Origin: Ceratorhiza oryzae-sativae
Taxonomy: Eukaryota; Basidiomycota; Agaricomycetes; Cantharellales; Ceratobasidiaceae
Reading direction: 5' to 3'
Assembly: GCA_030998015.1 (NCBI GenBank)
Contig: JARWMV010000232.1
Span: forward strand, 2,914,001-2,978,000
Length of the DNA: 64,000 nucleotides
Shown: positions 11,089 through 24,133 of the stretch, one piece after another
How positions within the stretch are numbered: position 1 is the first letter of the stretch
Layout of the letters: each line of letters begins with the position of its first letter
Notes under the pieces: model-generated
What the model was told of the DNA's origin: nothing
What the model saw: the letters and a program-made list of their open reading frames with translations, nothing else
The model's database searches: none
Translations under genes and position numbers: made by a program

Positions 11089-12973
11089 GTCGTGAACGAA
11101 GGGGGGGGAGGAGATCGCCAGACAAGCGTGCGGGCGAAGGCGCCAGATGATATAAGAGACACCCGAGGGGGCTACGGTTCCGGCCAATCGGAGAGCGATG
11201 TGCCGCAAGTGGGACCAGATGAGCACAAAGAACAGCCGAGGTGTGACGGACAGACAGGACTAACCGCAAACGCCTGGAGATCGAATCCCAAACCACCCGA
11301 ATTTCGATTAGTCGCGAATCGACGCCGCACCAGCTGTCAAACGAGGGGACTTGAATGCGGGCGTCTAGTCGTCAATCCAGCGCCTGATATATGCACCAGC
11401 TCTGTGAGAAGTAGCGCGTCGTAACCTGAGAAGCGCGACATCGCATGTGAGATGAACCGCGTGTAAACGAGCCCAAGATGAACGGCAAATTAACGGATCG
11501 CACGATTGGGGGTGTCCATCAGAGGTGTTGCTGAATGCAGACTTACCGCTCTGTTCCCAGCGCAAAATGGGGGGGGAAGTTGAGCTGCACTCAATATAGG
11601 AGCTTATGAATTGCTTGGACCGCCAGCGGGTTGGGGGAGAAAATGTGCGGAACTATGGCGAGGAACGTTCTAGTGGCTGCTCCACACGTCTTGGGCGGGG
11701 TCGACGTCGGTCACAAGCACAGCTGGCCCTGTCTTGTCCCATGGATCATTGGCGTGGACGGCGGTGCCATCCAATAGCGTATTATGTCATCCATCCATGC
11801 ACACATAAAACCGCCCAGTTCGCTGCATATTTGATTTGCGCACCCGCCGACACTCCGGCCCGACTCGGTCCCTAGCCCCTGCTGTGCAATACCCGTCCGC
11901 AAAAATGGAATTTATTCCCTGAACATGGCGTTGAGATGCGCTAATCGCTTAGCCTCAGCCTTGTCCCCAGACAGCTGTCGATGAAAAAAAGAAAGAAAGA
12001 AAAAAGGTCGAACGGTGTCAAACTACCACTTGGAAGGCACTCTTTACGTATTTCAGCGGGGGCCGAGTTACTGAGGTCCTGGGTTTCACTAGTTCGGCTG
12101 ATCGCTGATCCATCGTTCGGCAGCCGGCGGGTCAAGCTCACTGAGCAAAACTAGCGCAAAGATTCCAACCACGCATTCTTCTCGTGCTGGGATTTACGTG
12201 GAATCCATTCTTGGATATCTCACTTCTGGTGGCTGACGCACCCCTCCCTCTCACCACCCTACGTCATACATAGTCTCGAGTGGGCTAGCTTGCATTCTCC
12301 TCCTATCCCGTTCATCGACTCTGGGGCATCTTGAACGGATTCGTTATCCTTGGAGCAGAACATTGTCCTTGAAGGGATACATTGTCCCAAAAGAAAAAAC
12401 GTACATCATTCGAGAACCCACCGAAGTCAATGCTCGTCTTCCCCTCGAATCAACCAGATTGGAAAACCCACTTGGTGTCGGACCCCTACCACATGCGATT
12501 CAGGCTCAAGCTCTGGCCCATTCACTCTGCGCTGGTCGCCCCACTCTATACACGCCAATCTTCGAGACATCTATTACATCCGCGTAACCATCGGAGCAAC
12601 AATAAGAATGCTAAATTACGAGCGAGCTCGGGTGTTCAACAGCTGGCGGGGTCTCGATTTCCAAAAACGACCACATGGAAGATATTTTACCAATCACAGC
12701 GACCTGCCTTCCTCCGCTTGAACACTGATTGACCATGTGAACGCTCCAGAATCCCAGGTGACGAACGCGAACTGTACGTCCTTGCCTCGTGAAAAGATCC
12801 TGACCCCTATGGGGCCAATGAATTTTTTTTAAAATTCCCATTCCGCTTGTCCTGCTCCGGCCACTGTCGAGCACCGAGTGCCGGCGGGTACATATACCCT
12901 TCCCGTTTCCCGTGTTCACGTTCACACTCCTCTCCCCGACCCCCGACCCCGAGGCCGAAGCTCCCCGCACGAG
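11089..12973. other. Intergenic region between divergent genes
   Basis: Upstream of the DUF4203 gene (leftward) and of the small membrane protein gene (rightward). It contains G-runs near 11101-11109 and 11571-11576 and an A-rich tract near 11980-12005. The reading frames present are short and have no family likeness. A TATA-like CATATA at 12891-12896 precedes the gene at 12974. Confidence 0.4.
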
Positions 12974-13830
12974 AATGAACGCTCAGCCTCTCCGAATCCC
13001 GCGTTGGTGATCCTAACTCTGACATGGGCGTTGGCGGTCATTGGCTCTGCTGCGGGGCTCAATGCAATCATCAAGTGAGTGTTGTGCACTCAGTTTGATG
13101 GTGCATTCTAAAGTATACAACAATGCCAGACGGAACAACCAAGTGGCCGCGATCCGCAAAGCAGTAGCCCCACTCCGCATCACCGTCAACGTCAACACGA
13201 ATGATCTCCTCCGCTCCGGGATCGTCCTCGCTGTAAGCTAATCTCACTTTTTACCCACCCCCATCACCCCCGCGCTCAACTTGATCAAAAACAATCAAGG
13301 TCGGATGCTTGCTCCTTGCGATCGCGTGCTCGATCTTCATCGGCCTCATCTTGCTCGACTCGCGCAAGTCGTCCTCGGGATCTCGACTCGGACCCTTGGT
13401 GCCCAAACGGCCACCCTCCTGTTCTTGTCTGTTTGGTTGTTCGCAACGCTCGTTGCCGTGACCAAATTTGCGGCCCACGGAAGCGCATTGGTACACGCAT
13501 ATAGCGGTGGACAGGAGTTGCCGGATACGCTCGTTAGGGCAACTGAAAAGGCGCTCGGCTTTTCGAGGGTTTACTGGGACCAATTGTATGGTATGTGCTA
13601 CTGGCTATTTAAAGCGCATACACCTTGCTTATCGTTCGTCCGAAGTGCGCATCTTGACGGTTGCTCCTTGGGTCACGTTCCTCTTTGCCTTGATCGCTAC
13701 CGTTGTTACCTTTGCTGCCTCGCGCGAGCGTGGATCGAGTGCCACGACCCAATCCCACGCAACCTGGCCGGACAGGGAAACAGGCGAGAAACAGGAGAGT
13801 GAGATGCGCGAAAATACGAGAATCGAGTGA
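12974..13830 (+). CDS. Small four-helix membrane protein, unknown function
   Basis: Four exons (12974-13074, 13130-13232, 13300-13590, 13646-13830) with introns of 55, 67 and 55 bp. The hydrophobic segments are LVILTLTWALAVIGSAAGLN, VGCLLLAIACSIFIGLILLD, LLFLSVWLFATLVAVTKFAA and VAPWVTFLFALIATVVTFAA, and the tail is short and acidic (TGEKQESEMREN). I do not recognise the family; it resembles the many basidiomycete four-pass membrane proteins of unknown role. Two frame problems occur. The ATG at 12974 runs to a stop after 11 codons unless one base is gained or lost before the first helix. In exon 3 the frame changes between the second and third helices near 13360. Since the helices and splice sites are well kept, these look like one-base errors, though real decay is possible. 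Confidence 0.55.
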
Positions 13831-14199
13831 TTGTTTTTCCCTTATTGTAATTTCTTTGCATCGTTTTATGTAAATAATTCTTCTTTTCCTCTGTACCCCT
13901 GTTGCCCGCGAAATGGTTATACCAATCGATGATAGTTCTTGTCTGTAACCAAAACTTCCGGACCCATTCCCAAGGATAAATACCTTTCATTTTAAGGTAC
14001 GATCATTATGTAGCTGGACGGTCAATAGCTGTGAATTCAAGGCATCAAACGCGGGGTTGGCGGGCAGTGAACACATGAGCTTCGTCTCATTCGAGTCCTG
14101 ACTTCGAGCAAAGGCTCGTGAAAAAGTGTCCACGCGACGCCCAGTCAGAATGGATTCTTCAACCGATATATTGTTCCTGATCACCAAGTCACATCATCC

Positions 14200-15539
14200 T
14201 CAAACGGAACCCTTGGCCGCCTCTGGTCTCGCCAAATACATCTTCACCATCTCCGCCGCACTGGCTACAGAAGCACTCTTTGCATGTGCATCCAGTTGTC
14301 CAAGCAATAACATGCTCTCCAATCGACTCGGCTCGGCTGGGAGCTTGAACATGCGTGCAAAGTCTTCTTCAGTGAGTGGCGGAAGACCATCAGCTGCGCG
14401 TTGAGCGTTTTCGTCGGCTCGTTTGGCTTCTGCGCGGGTGCGCTCACGGGCGTGTTGTCGGGCATGGTAAGCGAGGTTGCTCTCCTCGGCTTTGACTGCA
14501 TCGGCAGCGTCGACGAGGCGTTCAAGGTGTGCAGTGGGATTTAGGTCGAAGGGGACGAAGGAAGGCTTGAGAGGTGCAGATGGGAAAGCCGAAGGTGAGG
14601 CAGAGGTTGGTGCCGAAGGTTGGGAAAGTGTTGAGATAAAGGCACTCAACAGGGACGAGTTCCGGATTGTGAGCGGGAACTCCTCCATGATCGACGAAAA
14701 AGTGAGCTGGTTATTAATTAAACTGTTGCCAAGCGTGAGCCGTGTACTGGCTGTGTTGGTAATCCGACAAACCTCGGGGTATCAAACTTTTTAGCTTTGT
14801 GTGCTCGTCGGAATGCCGCTGTCAATCGGAAGGCTTGAGCGACGCCACTCCGCGATTTGCGCCGGAGATATCTATTCTTAACAATTTAGATGTTCGTATT
14901 GGTATGGGGATCAATATACTCACCATGAACAACAACCACTCCTCCGTGACGGAGCTTCTCTTGATGTAGCGCTTGCTGCTCGATAAGTGATTGTCTCAAG
15001 AATGCTCCTAGGGTGCAAGCCTGGTAGAATCCAACGACGCTGTCGTCTCCTTGCACTTCATTGAGTTGCCTAAGCATCGCGACTTGGTATCTCGCATTTG
15101 CTAGAGCATGAGCTGAGTGAGTCCAAACCCTAATGAGTGTACGAAAATTCGTGCATACCTGCCGCCTTGTTGGACTTTTCATCATCATCCGCAATGTTTG
15201 GCATTGCAAACGAGTTTGTAATATTAAGGATCCCATCGAGGTCTATCCCAAGTAATAGCCCATTTGCGTTCGAGGTTTCATGACTGTGCTTCATAATCTT
15301 CATCACGACCTAGTTGACAGAAACCGCTTCCCGTCAACTCTGGAGCGCTCCAGCAACTATTGACTCACAAGGCCATCCAATTCTACACCAGTCAACGGAA
15401 TCTCTGCCTCTACGTCCATGAGCTTAGCCATCGATGCTGGGATAGTTTCATGTGTGGCTGCCGCAGACGGCGCAGACGATGGCGCAGCTTGTTTCTCGGG
15501 CATACTGGCGGCAATAGCCGCAGCCATAGAGGTCGCCAT
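14200..15539 (-). CDS. Translation initiation factor eIF3 subunit h
   Basis: Five exons (15539-15369, 15309-15159, 15100-14924, 14871-14773, 14722-14200), introns 50-59 bp. After an Ala-rich N-terminus the protein follows eIF3h: VELDGLVVMKIMKHSHETS, LLLGIDLDGILNITNSF (the MPN fold), RYQVAMLRQLNEV, VVGFYQACTLGAFLRQSLIE, LRHGGVVVVH, then FRLTAAFRRAHKAKKFDTPS, LTFSSIMEEFPLTIRNSSLL and a C-terminal helical part with SRLESMLLLGQLDAHA. eIF3h is an inactive MPN subunit of the eIF3 complex that acts in cytosolic translation initiation and re-initiation. One base is missing in exon 4 near 14830 (expected AAGGCC, read AAGCC), which breaks the frame in an otherwise perfect gene; a sequence error is the simplest reading. 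eIF3k is also in this window, at 52323. Confidence 0.85.
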
Positions 15540-17446
15540 GTTGATTTATTTGTATAGTAGTTGCTCGAATCAAGCTTCCGAGGGCACTAGCCTGCGCGAA
15601 TGGCGATCACAAGAATATTTTGGTCTCGGATGTAATCGACAGGGTCATCCGGTTGATCTATGCACAAGCACCGACAAACATGAAAGGCACGCAAGCATAA
15701 AAGGTTCACCTCACGGTCACACCCAACCTATCAATCCGTGTTCTAGACGTATATGATAATTTATTTTTACTCATCCCAATATAAAATAAATACTCGTGTA
15801 CTGCTCCCCCTGCTAGTCGTCTCATACCGTGAAAATAAACCGTTCGTGATGTGCGACAAAATACATATCAACAGACCATGCTACTTTACTGTTCAGATAA
15901 TGGCTTCTAGTTCCTGGACTACCCGTGAACTAGCAATCGCAGACTGACAAACAGACTAATGGACACCCCTAGGGGGGCGCCTTCTGGATTGGAGACCTCG
16001 TCTGTCCTATGAGAAACTCGCGAGTTGATAGTCCCAAAAAGGGGCTCGCACCTAATAAGGTCACATTAGAAGAAGTTTTACCGACAACTTACGGCAGTGC
16101 GTATCGGTGAGGGGAAATACTATAATTGAATTGTTCTTTTCGTCTGGATTCCAAACGGTTCGCGTGGAGCGTTTATCCAGAAACACGAACGACAATGCAA
16201 GCAGGGCAGGTCCGAAGGCTACCGCCTGCGAGTGCACGTGTGCTTGAATTATTACTAGTTGCTAGATTGACACTTGAACGCGCAGCGTTGGTTTTGGGAG
16301 ACTCAGAATCGAGCACGGTCGAAGCGTTGGTATGCACCAGCAGGTTTCCTGAAGAGCGACTAGCTCCAAGTGGATTATGGCTCACACCCACTGACTAGGG
16401 AACGCAATCGTATATTCAGGGACGCACCTAAAGACGTAAACATCCCGTCCGTGTCTCTCTATCGCTCTAATTATCAGAAGTATCCCCTTTGTCAACGAGA
16501 TCAATTACAGATTATAATACCTACTGGTTCAACTACAATCTATACAATTATTATATCGCTCGTGTTTGTACGGGTTTGCAGCGGGTATATGAGCCCAAAA
16601 ATTTACTGCCGTCATTCTAAACATGACTTGTCCAGGTTATATGCGCTGGTGTGTAATTGGGGCTGGTGTCTGTAGAATATGACAGAGCGGCCACATTGTG
16701 CATAAATTTGGTTGGTGCTCCAGTTTGTCAAGACGAGTGGAGCATGTTGTTAAACGGACAAAGGCACATGCCTGAACTCTCACTGGATAAGCGTGCACAA
16801 AACTTGACCGTGGCTCTTGGATGCTGTGGCATCCCAACTCAAGGCAGCGAGTAACCCAGATTTAATAGCCCTGGGTTCATCTATGGCTACTGTAACTGAA
16901 CGCATTATATGTGTAGTCCTAAGAGTCCTTAGCGGATCGAAAGAGACGATGATGAAGAGAGCCTCAAGGCCGGGGCGTGGTTGCATGCGAATCGCTATAG
17001 TCAATATTTTGAGAGAATATATAACTATCATGCTCAATGTCTTGAAAAAAACTACTGGAGATCTAAGGCGACCGGAGTCTCATGTGCTTTCAGGTCTGGT
17101 CATGGTACCTGGCCCGATGTTAGGCATTGAACAGGGGGAATTCACTGATTCAAGATGTCTTTATCATGCAAAAACTGGAAAATGTGCCGGAATTTTGATT
17201 GTAATGAGCCATGGGACTCGCGAACGTAATTGCTAGCCCTAAAGCTCGAGCTAATGTAGCTCCAGTAAACTGGGATGGCATCTCGTGAGAAGTTCGCACG
17301 CTGCCAAACTTGGCGCGCGCTTCAAGTTCCAGCCAAGGCATTTCATCATATTCCCTGGTTGATTGTCTTGACTACGCCTCCTTGACTGCCCTCGCTTTTT
17401 AGGCTTCCCGGGAAAACCTGACCCTATCATCGAAGAGGCTGAAGTG
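15540..17446. other. Long intergenic region between eIF3h and the SPX-EXS gene
   Basis: About 1.9 kb between divergently transcribed genes. The longest frames (16126-16398 and 16817-17236 forward, 16780-17037 reverse) show no family likeness, conserved motif or convincing splice pattern. Both promoters should lie here. I see no repeat or RNA gene. Confidence 0.4.
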
Positions 17447-20400
17447 ATGAAGTTCGCTAGGTGAGTCAGGGTATTGATAGGCTCGTAACTGCTGGGGCTA
17501 ATTGCTTGCCGCTCAAGATATCTCGAGGAAACCCAGGTGCGCATGGTTCAAACGACTCGTTTTGTTCATCAAACCTTAAGAAACAATAGACTCCAGAATG
17601 GAAAAAGGCCTATATGTAAGCACCGGGCTCCAATTTTTCCGTTATCAAGCCTCTCACACTTTTCCAGCGATTACCGCGGTCTCAAGAAGCGAATCACTGC
17701 AGTTCGCAAAGCTAACGAGTCGCCGCGGGTTCAAGGGCATCATAAGACAGATAATCGACGCTCGTCTGTAACCCAACCTAGTCCAGGCAGCCTTGCGACC
17801 GGCCACAGAAGTTATGGAGCAATCGGCCGCACGCCTCCGAATGCGGTAGGACGGGGCTCAACTAGTGGCGTGGGACGCACGCCTGCCTCATTCGTTGGAT
17901 TTTCCCCGAGTTTAGCTATGGGCCGTAGTCCTCCCGCTGTCCACAAATCTACAGTGTCGGCACGGACGAGAATTAGCAATGATGAGCTAGGCGCCGATTT
18001 CGAGCTTCCTCCCGCAATGGATAGTGTCGAATCGTTAAGGACGATCAGTGCGTCTCATGGCACAGCGAGTGTAGAGCGGCGAAGAGCCGTCCCAAGCCGC
18101 TTTTTCAGTGAAACGGTACGTTTCAACCTGGTAATGATGCTATCTTTCATACAATGCTCATATCAACGCAAACTCAGCTATCTGCCGTACCTAGTCACGG
18201 TAGCGCGTTCCAACATAAAACGGATTTGGAACAAACCCCTACTGTTCCAGCTATGGCCGCCGTCGCTCCAGTTACTGACCTTCCGCCAACCGTGGAGCCT
18301 AGAAATCGAAGGCTCTATTCGTTCAGTGGAATGAGGCGACGCATGACGACCGGTTCGCGAGTGAGTGAGTATTAGACATATATGCTCATACCAAATTCTT
18401 GATTCTAATGCCTTTCACTCTACGAAGCTGAAATTACGCATTCCCCCTGGGCTCCTGCTAATGTGGATGAGTTGTTAGCTGGACTGGGTCCGAACGAACT
18501 AGCGTTTTTCAATGCTTTAGAACAAGAACTAGACAAAGTAAGCTGGCATCAGATATATTCACACCAACAACTAATCTAGCACCTGCGTAGGTGGAGAATT
18601 TCTATTCCGAGCGAGAACGGGACGCCAAACTAAAGGTCTCAGTACTCAAGGAACAATTTCAAGAACTTCGCGGGCATAAACAGCTGTCTAACGTAGGTCC
18701 AAACTTCCACCAGTGTCACATAACTAACGCTTATCCTAGGAGAGTAACCAAGAAGGTCTCTGGCCCGGTTTCTTACAGCTTCTCGATCAAATTCATGTTC
18801 CGTTGGTGACTGCCAATCCTAACAGCAAGTCTCCGGATACTTCCATCAAGACCGGAACTCCCCATACAAACCAAGGGGCCCATGCTGGTCCGAGTTTGGT
18901 GCACGACCCGGACGCATATCAACGGGCGAAAAAGAGGTTGAAAAAGGCGGTGTTGGAGTTTTACCGGTGAGTTAGATTTTTGACGGGTGGCGTCCAGGAT
19001 TTGACATTTTGGCGGTTCGTCAAGTGGAGTGGAATTGCTACAGAACTACCGAGTTTGTATGAATTAACCTCTCATGGTTCGTACGCTGACAGATAGGGAC
19101 AGATTCTGAATTTGACTGGTTTTAGAAAAGGTTTGCATTTGGCTGTATGGTGTCAATCAAATTTATACATCTTAATCCCAGCGCTCAAGAAGTTCGAGAA
19201 AGTAACTAAGGTAGTCACAGTTCAAATGATGCAACGACTGAAATGAAACTCACCACTATAACATTAAGGTACCAGCTCAAAATATTTATATGAAGGAACG
19301 TGTAGAAACACGGAGCTTCGCGTCTGGAGAAGTGTGTGATCAACTCTTGAAAGAGATTGAGAGGATTTACGCAAGGCGATTCGGTAGGTTTGGATATATA
19401 TGAATCTGACGCACGCACGCACGCTCATGTACTACTCCTGAAACTTAGAAGGAGGCGACGAGAAGAAAGCGCGAGATAGACTTCGAGCAACCTCTCGCCA
19501 GAGTACCCATCATTTTAGTACCTTCCGATCTGGAATGTTGCTTGGACTTGCCGTTCCCGCACTTGGCATGGGAATATACTATGGTTCGTGTCTCTATTTC
19601 GGTGTACATGCGGCCGCTCAAATCATGTATCAGCATGCCAAGAAGATCGCCGAGAACAAATCCCCGAGTGGGCGGCGCTCTTACAAGTATATGCGGCACT
19701 TTCCGTTCCCGTCTTGTTTTCGCTTCTCATAGGGTTGAATATCATCGCCTGGGCTCGAGCGCGAATCAACTTTGTTTTCATATTTGAACTTGACGCACGG
19801 ACGGTTATTGATTCTAGAGAGTATATAGAGGTAATTCCTTCTCAACATGTCACCGGTTGATCGCTGATCGAACGTTGTCCGACACAGCTCCCAGCGTTCC
19901 TAATCACAACGCTTGCATACGCATTCTGGTTCTCGTTCTCTCGTGCAGGGGTCGAACATATTGCGTCCACGACCTGGCCGCTCATCTGGATTATCCTCAC
20001 AGCAGTCGTTCTCGCAAATCCGTTACAGATGTTCCACCGGAGCGCGCGCTATTGGCTCCTGAAAACTGTTGGGAAACTTTTCATTAGTGGGCACACGCGC
20101 GTCGAGTTTCAAGACTTCTGGATGGGTGATCAACTTTGCTCCATGGTGTATACGATGGGTAACCTATGTGAGTTCCGAATTGGTTTGACCTTGAGCTAGG
20201 ATGCAACTGAAATGGTCGGCTAGATTTCTTGGCTTGTGCTTACACGGACCATTGGCATCATATACAAAAACGCTGCCAACTTGGTCCGCATTGGAGTATC
20301 CCGATCGTGCTCTCAGCGCTCCCGTCGTTTATCCGGTTGGTGCAATGCATACGCCGATATATCGATAGCAAGAACCACATTCATCTTGTCAATGTGAGTC

Positions 20401-21279
20401 TATAAATCCTTTTTAGGATGATTTGGTATAACTGGCTAGTTACTTGTAGGGAGGGAAATACACTGCGGGCATCATAAATTATATCACGTATTACGCGTGG
20501 CGGCACTATGGTTCGTCAAATTTCTTTCTGGCTCGAAAGATCCAAAACGATCGGATGCGTAGGGAGTAACAGAGACTTTCGACTTGGGGTGTGGATCTTG
20601 TTTGCAACGATTAATTCTTGCTATACGTCCTACTGGGTGAGTGTGATCGCCAGATAAAGGCACGTGTATGCTCACAGTCGGTGGTAGGACTTGACCATGG
20701 ATTGGAGCGTCCTCCAAGTCCAAGGCATAAAATACAAGTTTCTCCGGAAAGAGTTGGTATACTCTAGCCACGTTCCCGTAAGCACCACGCTGAAGCACAT
20801 TTCAATTAGCTAACTGACTCATTTTTAACAGGTCTACTATCTTGCGATCGTAAGCCACAGACTGGGCTTCGCCCGATCTAGTTTTCTGATAAAACCGCAT
20901 AGATCACGAACGTCATCATTCGTTTCATTTGGATAGGGTACATTCCCCGAAGAGGAATCTCGGCTGGAATTCGCTCGTTTTTGTTTGCGTTGCTCGAGAT
21001 GCTGCGCCGTATCCAGTGGAACTTTTGTAAGACGTTTTTCTATTGCTTCTGTTGTTTTTGGCCGGTTACCAACGCGTTCTGATGCACACAGTCCGTCTTG
21101 AAAACGAACACCTCGGAAACGCCGATCAGTTCCGCGTTACCCGCGAGGTACCGTTGCCGTACGTATTTACAGGCCAAGACTCGGATGATGAGGCCGAAGA
21201 AGGGAAGAGGTCGAGGCCTAGGTCCGTCAGGTTGCCGGTTGTGGGAAGGAGGGATCGTGAACAAACGCTTGGAGGATGA
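17447..21279 (+). CDS. SPX-EXS phosphate exporter (SYG1/XPR1 family)
   Basis: 22 exons and 21 introns, mostly 45-65 bp; every junction keeps the frame and the sum is 2658 bp (885 residues). The first exons are tiny: MKFAR, then YLEETQ, then TPEWKKAYI, then DYRGLKKRITAVRKANE, the hallmark start of the SPX domain that senses inositol pyrophosphates. A Ser/Gly/Arg-rich insert follows, then ELAFFNALEQELDKVENFY, ERERDAKLKVSVLKEQ and YRILNLTGFRKALKKFEKVT closing the SPX. Membrane helices follow (MLLGLAVPALGMGIYY, LSVPVLFSLLIGLNIIAWA, LPAFLITTLAYAFWFSF), then the EXS region with ISGHTRVEFQDFWMGDQLCS, WSIPIVLSALPSFIRLVQCI, DLTMDWSVLQ and FFRLENEHLGNADQFRVTRE. Homologues export inorganic phosphate (human XPR1) or link to G-protein signalling (yeast Syg1). 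No defects seen. Confidence 0.93.
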
Positions 21280-21590
21280 ATGATATTCTTGCTTTTCGAG
21301 AGATTTATTTTACTTCTTGGATATGATCTTACGACGTATATACAACCCGTACCGCACAAATATATTCTTGTACATTCGCACAACTGAGACTGGGAATGGG
21401 TCGTCGCCCATCATTTCTTGGCTCAACAGCGAGTTATTGGCGCATCGGGTGGCTGGTCTTACGCATCCGAGTGAGTGTTTGACATATCAATAGAAGAGAG
21501 TACAACACAAAAGAATAAAATACACCATTCAAGACAACAACAGGCGAGACAGTAATAAAAATGTCATAGTAGCAATCGAACAGCAAGCGT

Positions 21591-22185
21591 CTAGAGATCC
21601 TGCGACTCGCCCTCCTTGCCTGCCTTTCCGGTCTTGGTCTTGTTGGGCAAGAGCTCGGGAGGAATGTATGGAACAACACCACCCTGGGAGATGATGACGT
21701 GACCGAGCAGCTTGTTCAACTCCTCGTCGTTCTTGATCGCCAGTTGGAGGTGGCGAGGGACGATACGCGCCTTTTTGTTATCTATGGGAATACGCGTCAG
21801 TTTGAGTTATCGATGCGCAGAACCAAGGCGTTACGCACCGCGTGCTGCGTTACCAGCCAACTCGAGGATTTCAGCGGCGAGGTATTCAAGGACCGCAGCG
21901 AGGTAGACTACAAACGTATGGAATTAGTTGGGAGCTAGGCCGCATTCACTGAGGTTTGACGTACCAGGTGCGCCGGCACCAACACGTTGAGCATAGTTGC
22001 CCTTCTTGAGCATACGGTGGATACGACCGACTGGGAACTGGAGACCAGCCTTGGCCGAGCGAGATTGGGTCTTTGCGTCAGCAGAACCGGCCTTGCCGCC
22101 CTTGGCGCCAGATTTTCCACCCTTGCCTTTGGTGTCGAGTCAGCAACACACACGAGTGAATGCACGCATGCAACTTACCAGACAT
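21591..22185 (-). CDS. Histone H2A (ends in SQDL)
   Basis: Four exons (22185-22179, 22126-21965, 21907-21839, 21781-21591), introns 52, 57 and 57 bp; 142 residues, frame intact. The first exon is only seven bases (ATG TCT G). The sequence is canonical H2[79 protein letters not shown]. The C-terminal SQDL is the SQ-[DE]-hydrophobic motif phosphorylated by ATM/ATR-type kinases at DNA breaks, so as in other fungi this H2A also serves the H2A.X role. It is transcribed divergently from H2B at 22779. Confidence 0.97.
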
Positions 22186-22778
22186 GTTTGTGAGTAGAGT
22201 AAGTGAAAAGAGTTAGGGTGGGAGATACGAAAGATGCGGGGGGAGCGATGTGGACGATTCGGAGACGAGTGCGGCTATTTATTATGCGCTTGGGGCCTCG
22301 GAGTTGTTTGCCATGGCTTGTCAATCACGTGCGCCGGTCGGTGAGAAAAACAAACGAGACAGGGTCACATGACACGGCGCATTGGCCGCAAGACACAGAC
22401 CTGCGTGGTTCCGGCACGCAGGCGATGCTGGCTCAGCTGTTCGCACACAGTGCGCTCTCGGGCGGACTGCAAGAGGCAAGTCGCATGCGGTGGATTGGCG
22501 CGAGTCCTCAAATTGGCCCGGCGCTTGTGGGAGATCTGATGACGAAGCCATCTGTGTTTGTTGTGCCCGACCCTTGGGGCACGTGAGGGCAGGGAGTCTC
22601 CAACAACATAAAGAGTCACTCTGGCCGCGACTGGCTCTCATCACTCTCCACCGTCGACCACCCACCCCAGGCCGCTCCGCCACTTTTAACCTCCTTCCAA
22701 ACCTACCTCGTAAGTCAGATGCGCCGCATACTGCCATTCAAACGCGTGGCTCATTGACTGCGCCGTCACAGATTCACA
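22186..22778. promoter_or_regulatory. Shared divergent promoter of H2A and H2B
   Basis: 593 bp between the two histone starts. It contains three inverted CCAAT boxes (ATTGG at 22381-22385, 22494-22498 and 22512-22516), each in a GC-rich setting (ATTGGCC, ATTGGCG, ATTGGCC). Co-regulation of the pair in S phase is inferred from the arrangement. Confidence 0.6.
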
Positions 22779-23337
<559 letters not shown>

Positions 23338-24133
23338 ATGGGTGCTATTTAATCGGACTCTTGTTTCGATCGCGTGTTTATCCTGTCGTACTTTTTGTTA
23401 TGTACTCTTAGTGTCCTATATATATTCATTTTGCACTTTCCGTATACCTATCTTGCGTCCCACCAGACCTGTGGCAGTGGTGTTTCCATGCGAAACGTAC
23501 CGCTATGCTTTGTGATGCATTGGTATTTCCCGTTAGCGACACTTGCATTGATTATTCTAGAAATTGTATGCCTCTATCAAGAGTCAACTCACGAATTAAC
23601 CAGCCAGATTCGTGGAATCAATCTCGAGTTAACTACAACCGTGTATGTTGTCCTAATAGCGTCAACGGACAAAGTCACATTCAATTGGCCTCAGGGGCTC
23701 ATCGATCTATTTCAGTGTGCGTACAGTATGCGGCAAGTGGGGTAGCCACCAGCTCCAGACAAAAATATCAGCCATACAATATACATGTTCATATTGGCAC
23801 GTCTGCTCGAGGAACGTTCGTGACGGCCAGGTACAAATCACAGCTCTCGATGGGTGGCTCGTTCGATATTACTTAGGCGCTTAAGGGCAAATGGAGGCAT
23901 ATGATGAGAAGATATGTGCAATATACTCGCTTTGGTGGTATTAGAGTGTTCCAAGTAGGCCAGCAGATATTCGGTGAGCATGGCATTTATTCAGATTCTG
24001 TTTAAGATATATAGCCCCTTCCTCCAAAGGTAGCGTATAAAACAAGATACTAGAGGTTCCTCTGTTGAGGGACCGTCTGCTAAGGGTTCCCCTAGTATCC
24101 AGTTTTATGCGCCATCCTCCACCAGGGCGGGCT
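23338..24133. other. Gene-free stretch between convergent genes
   Basis: Holds the 3' ends of H2B (forward) and of the Zn2Cys6 factor (reverse). No coding exon, repeat or RNA gene seen. Confidence 0.4.

Noticed and set aside
16780..17236. Overlapping open frames between eIF3h and the SPX-EXS gene
   Set aside because: No recognisable motif and no credible promoter or introns.
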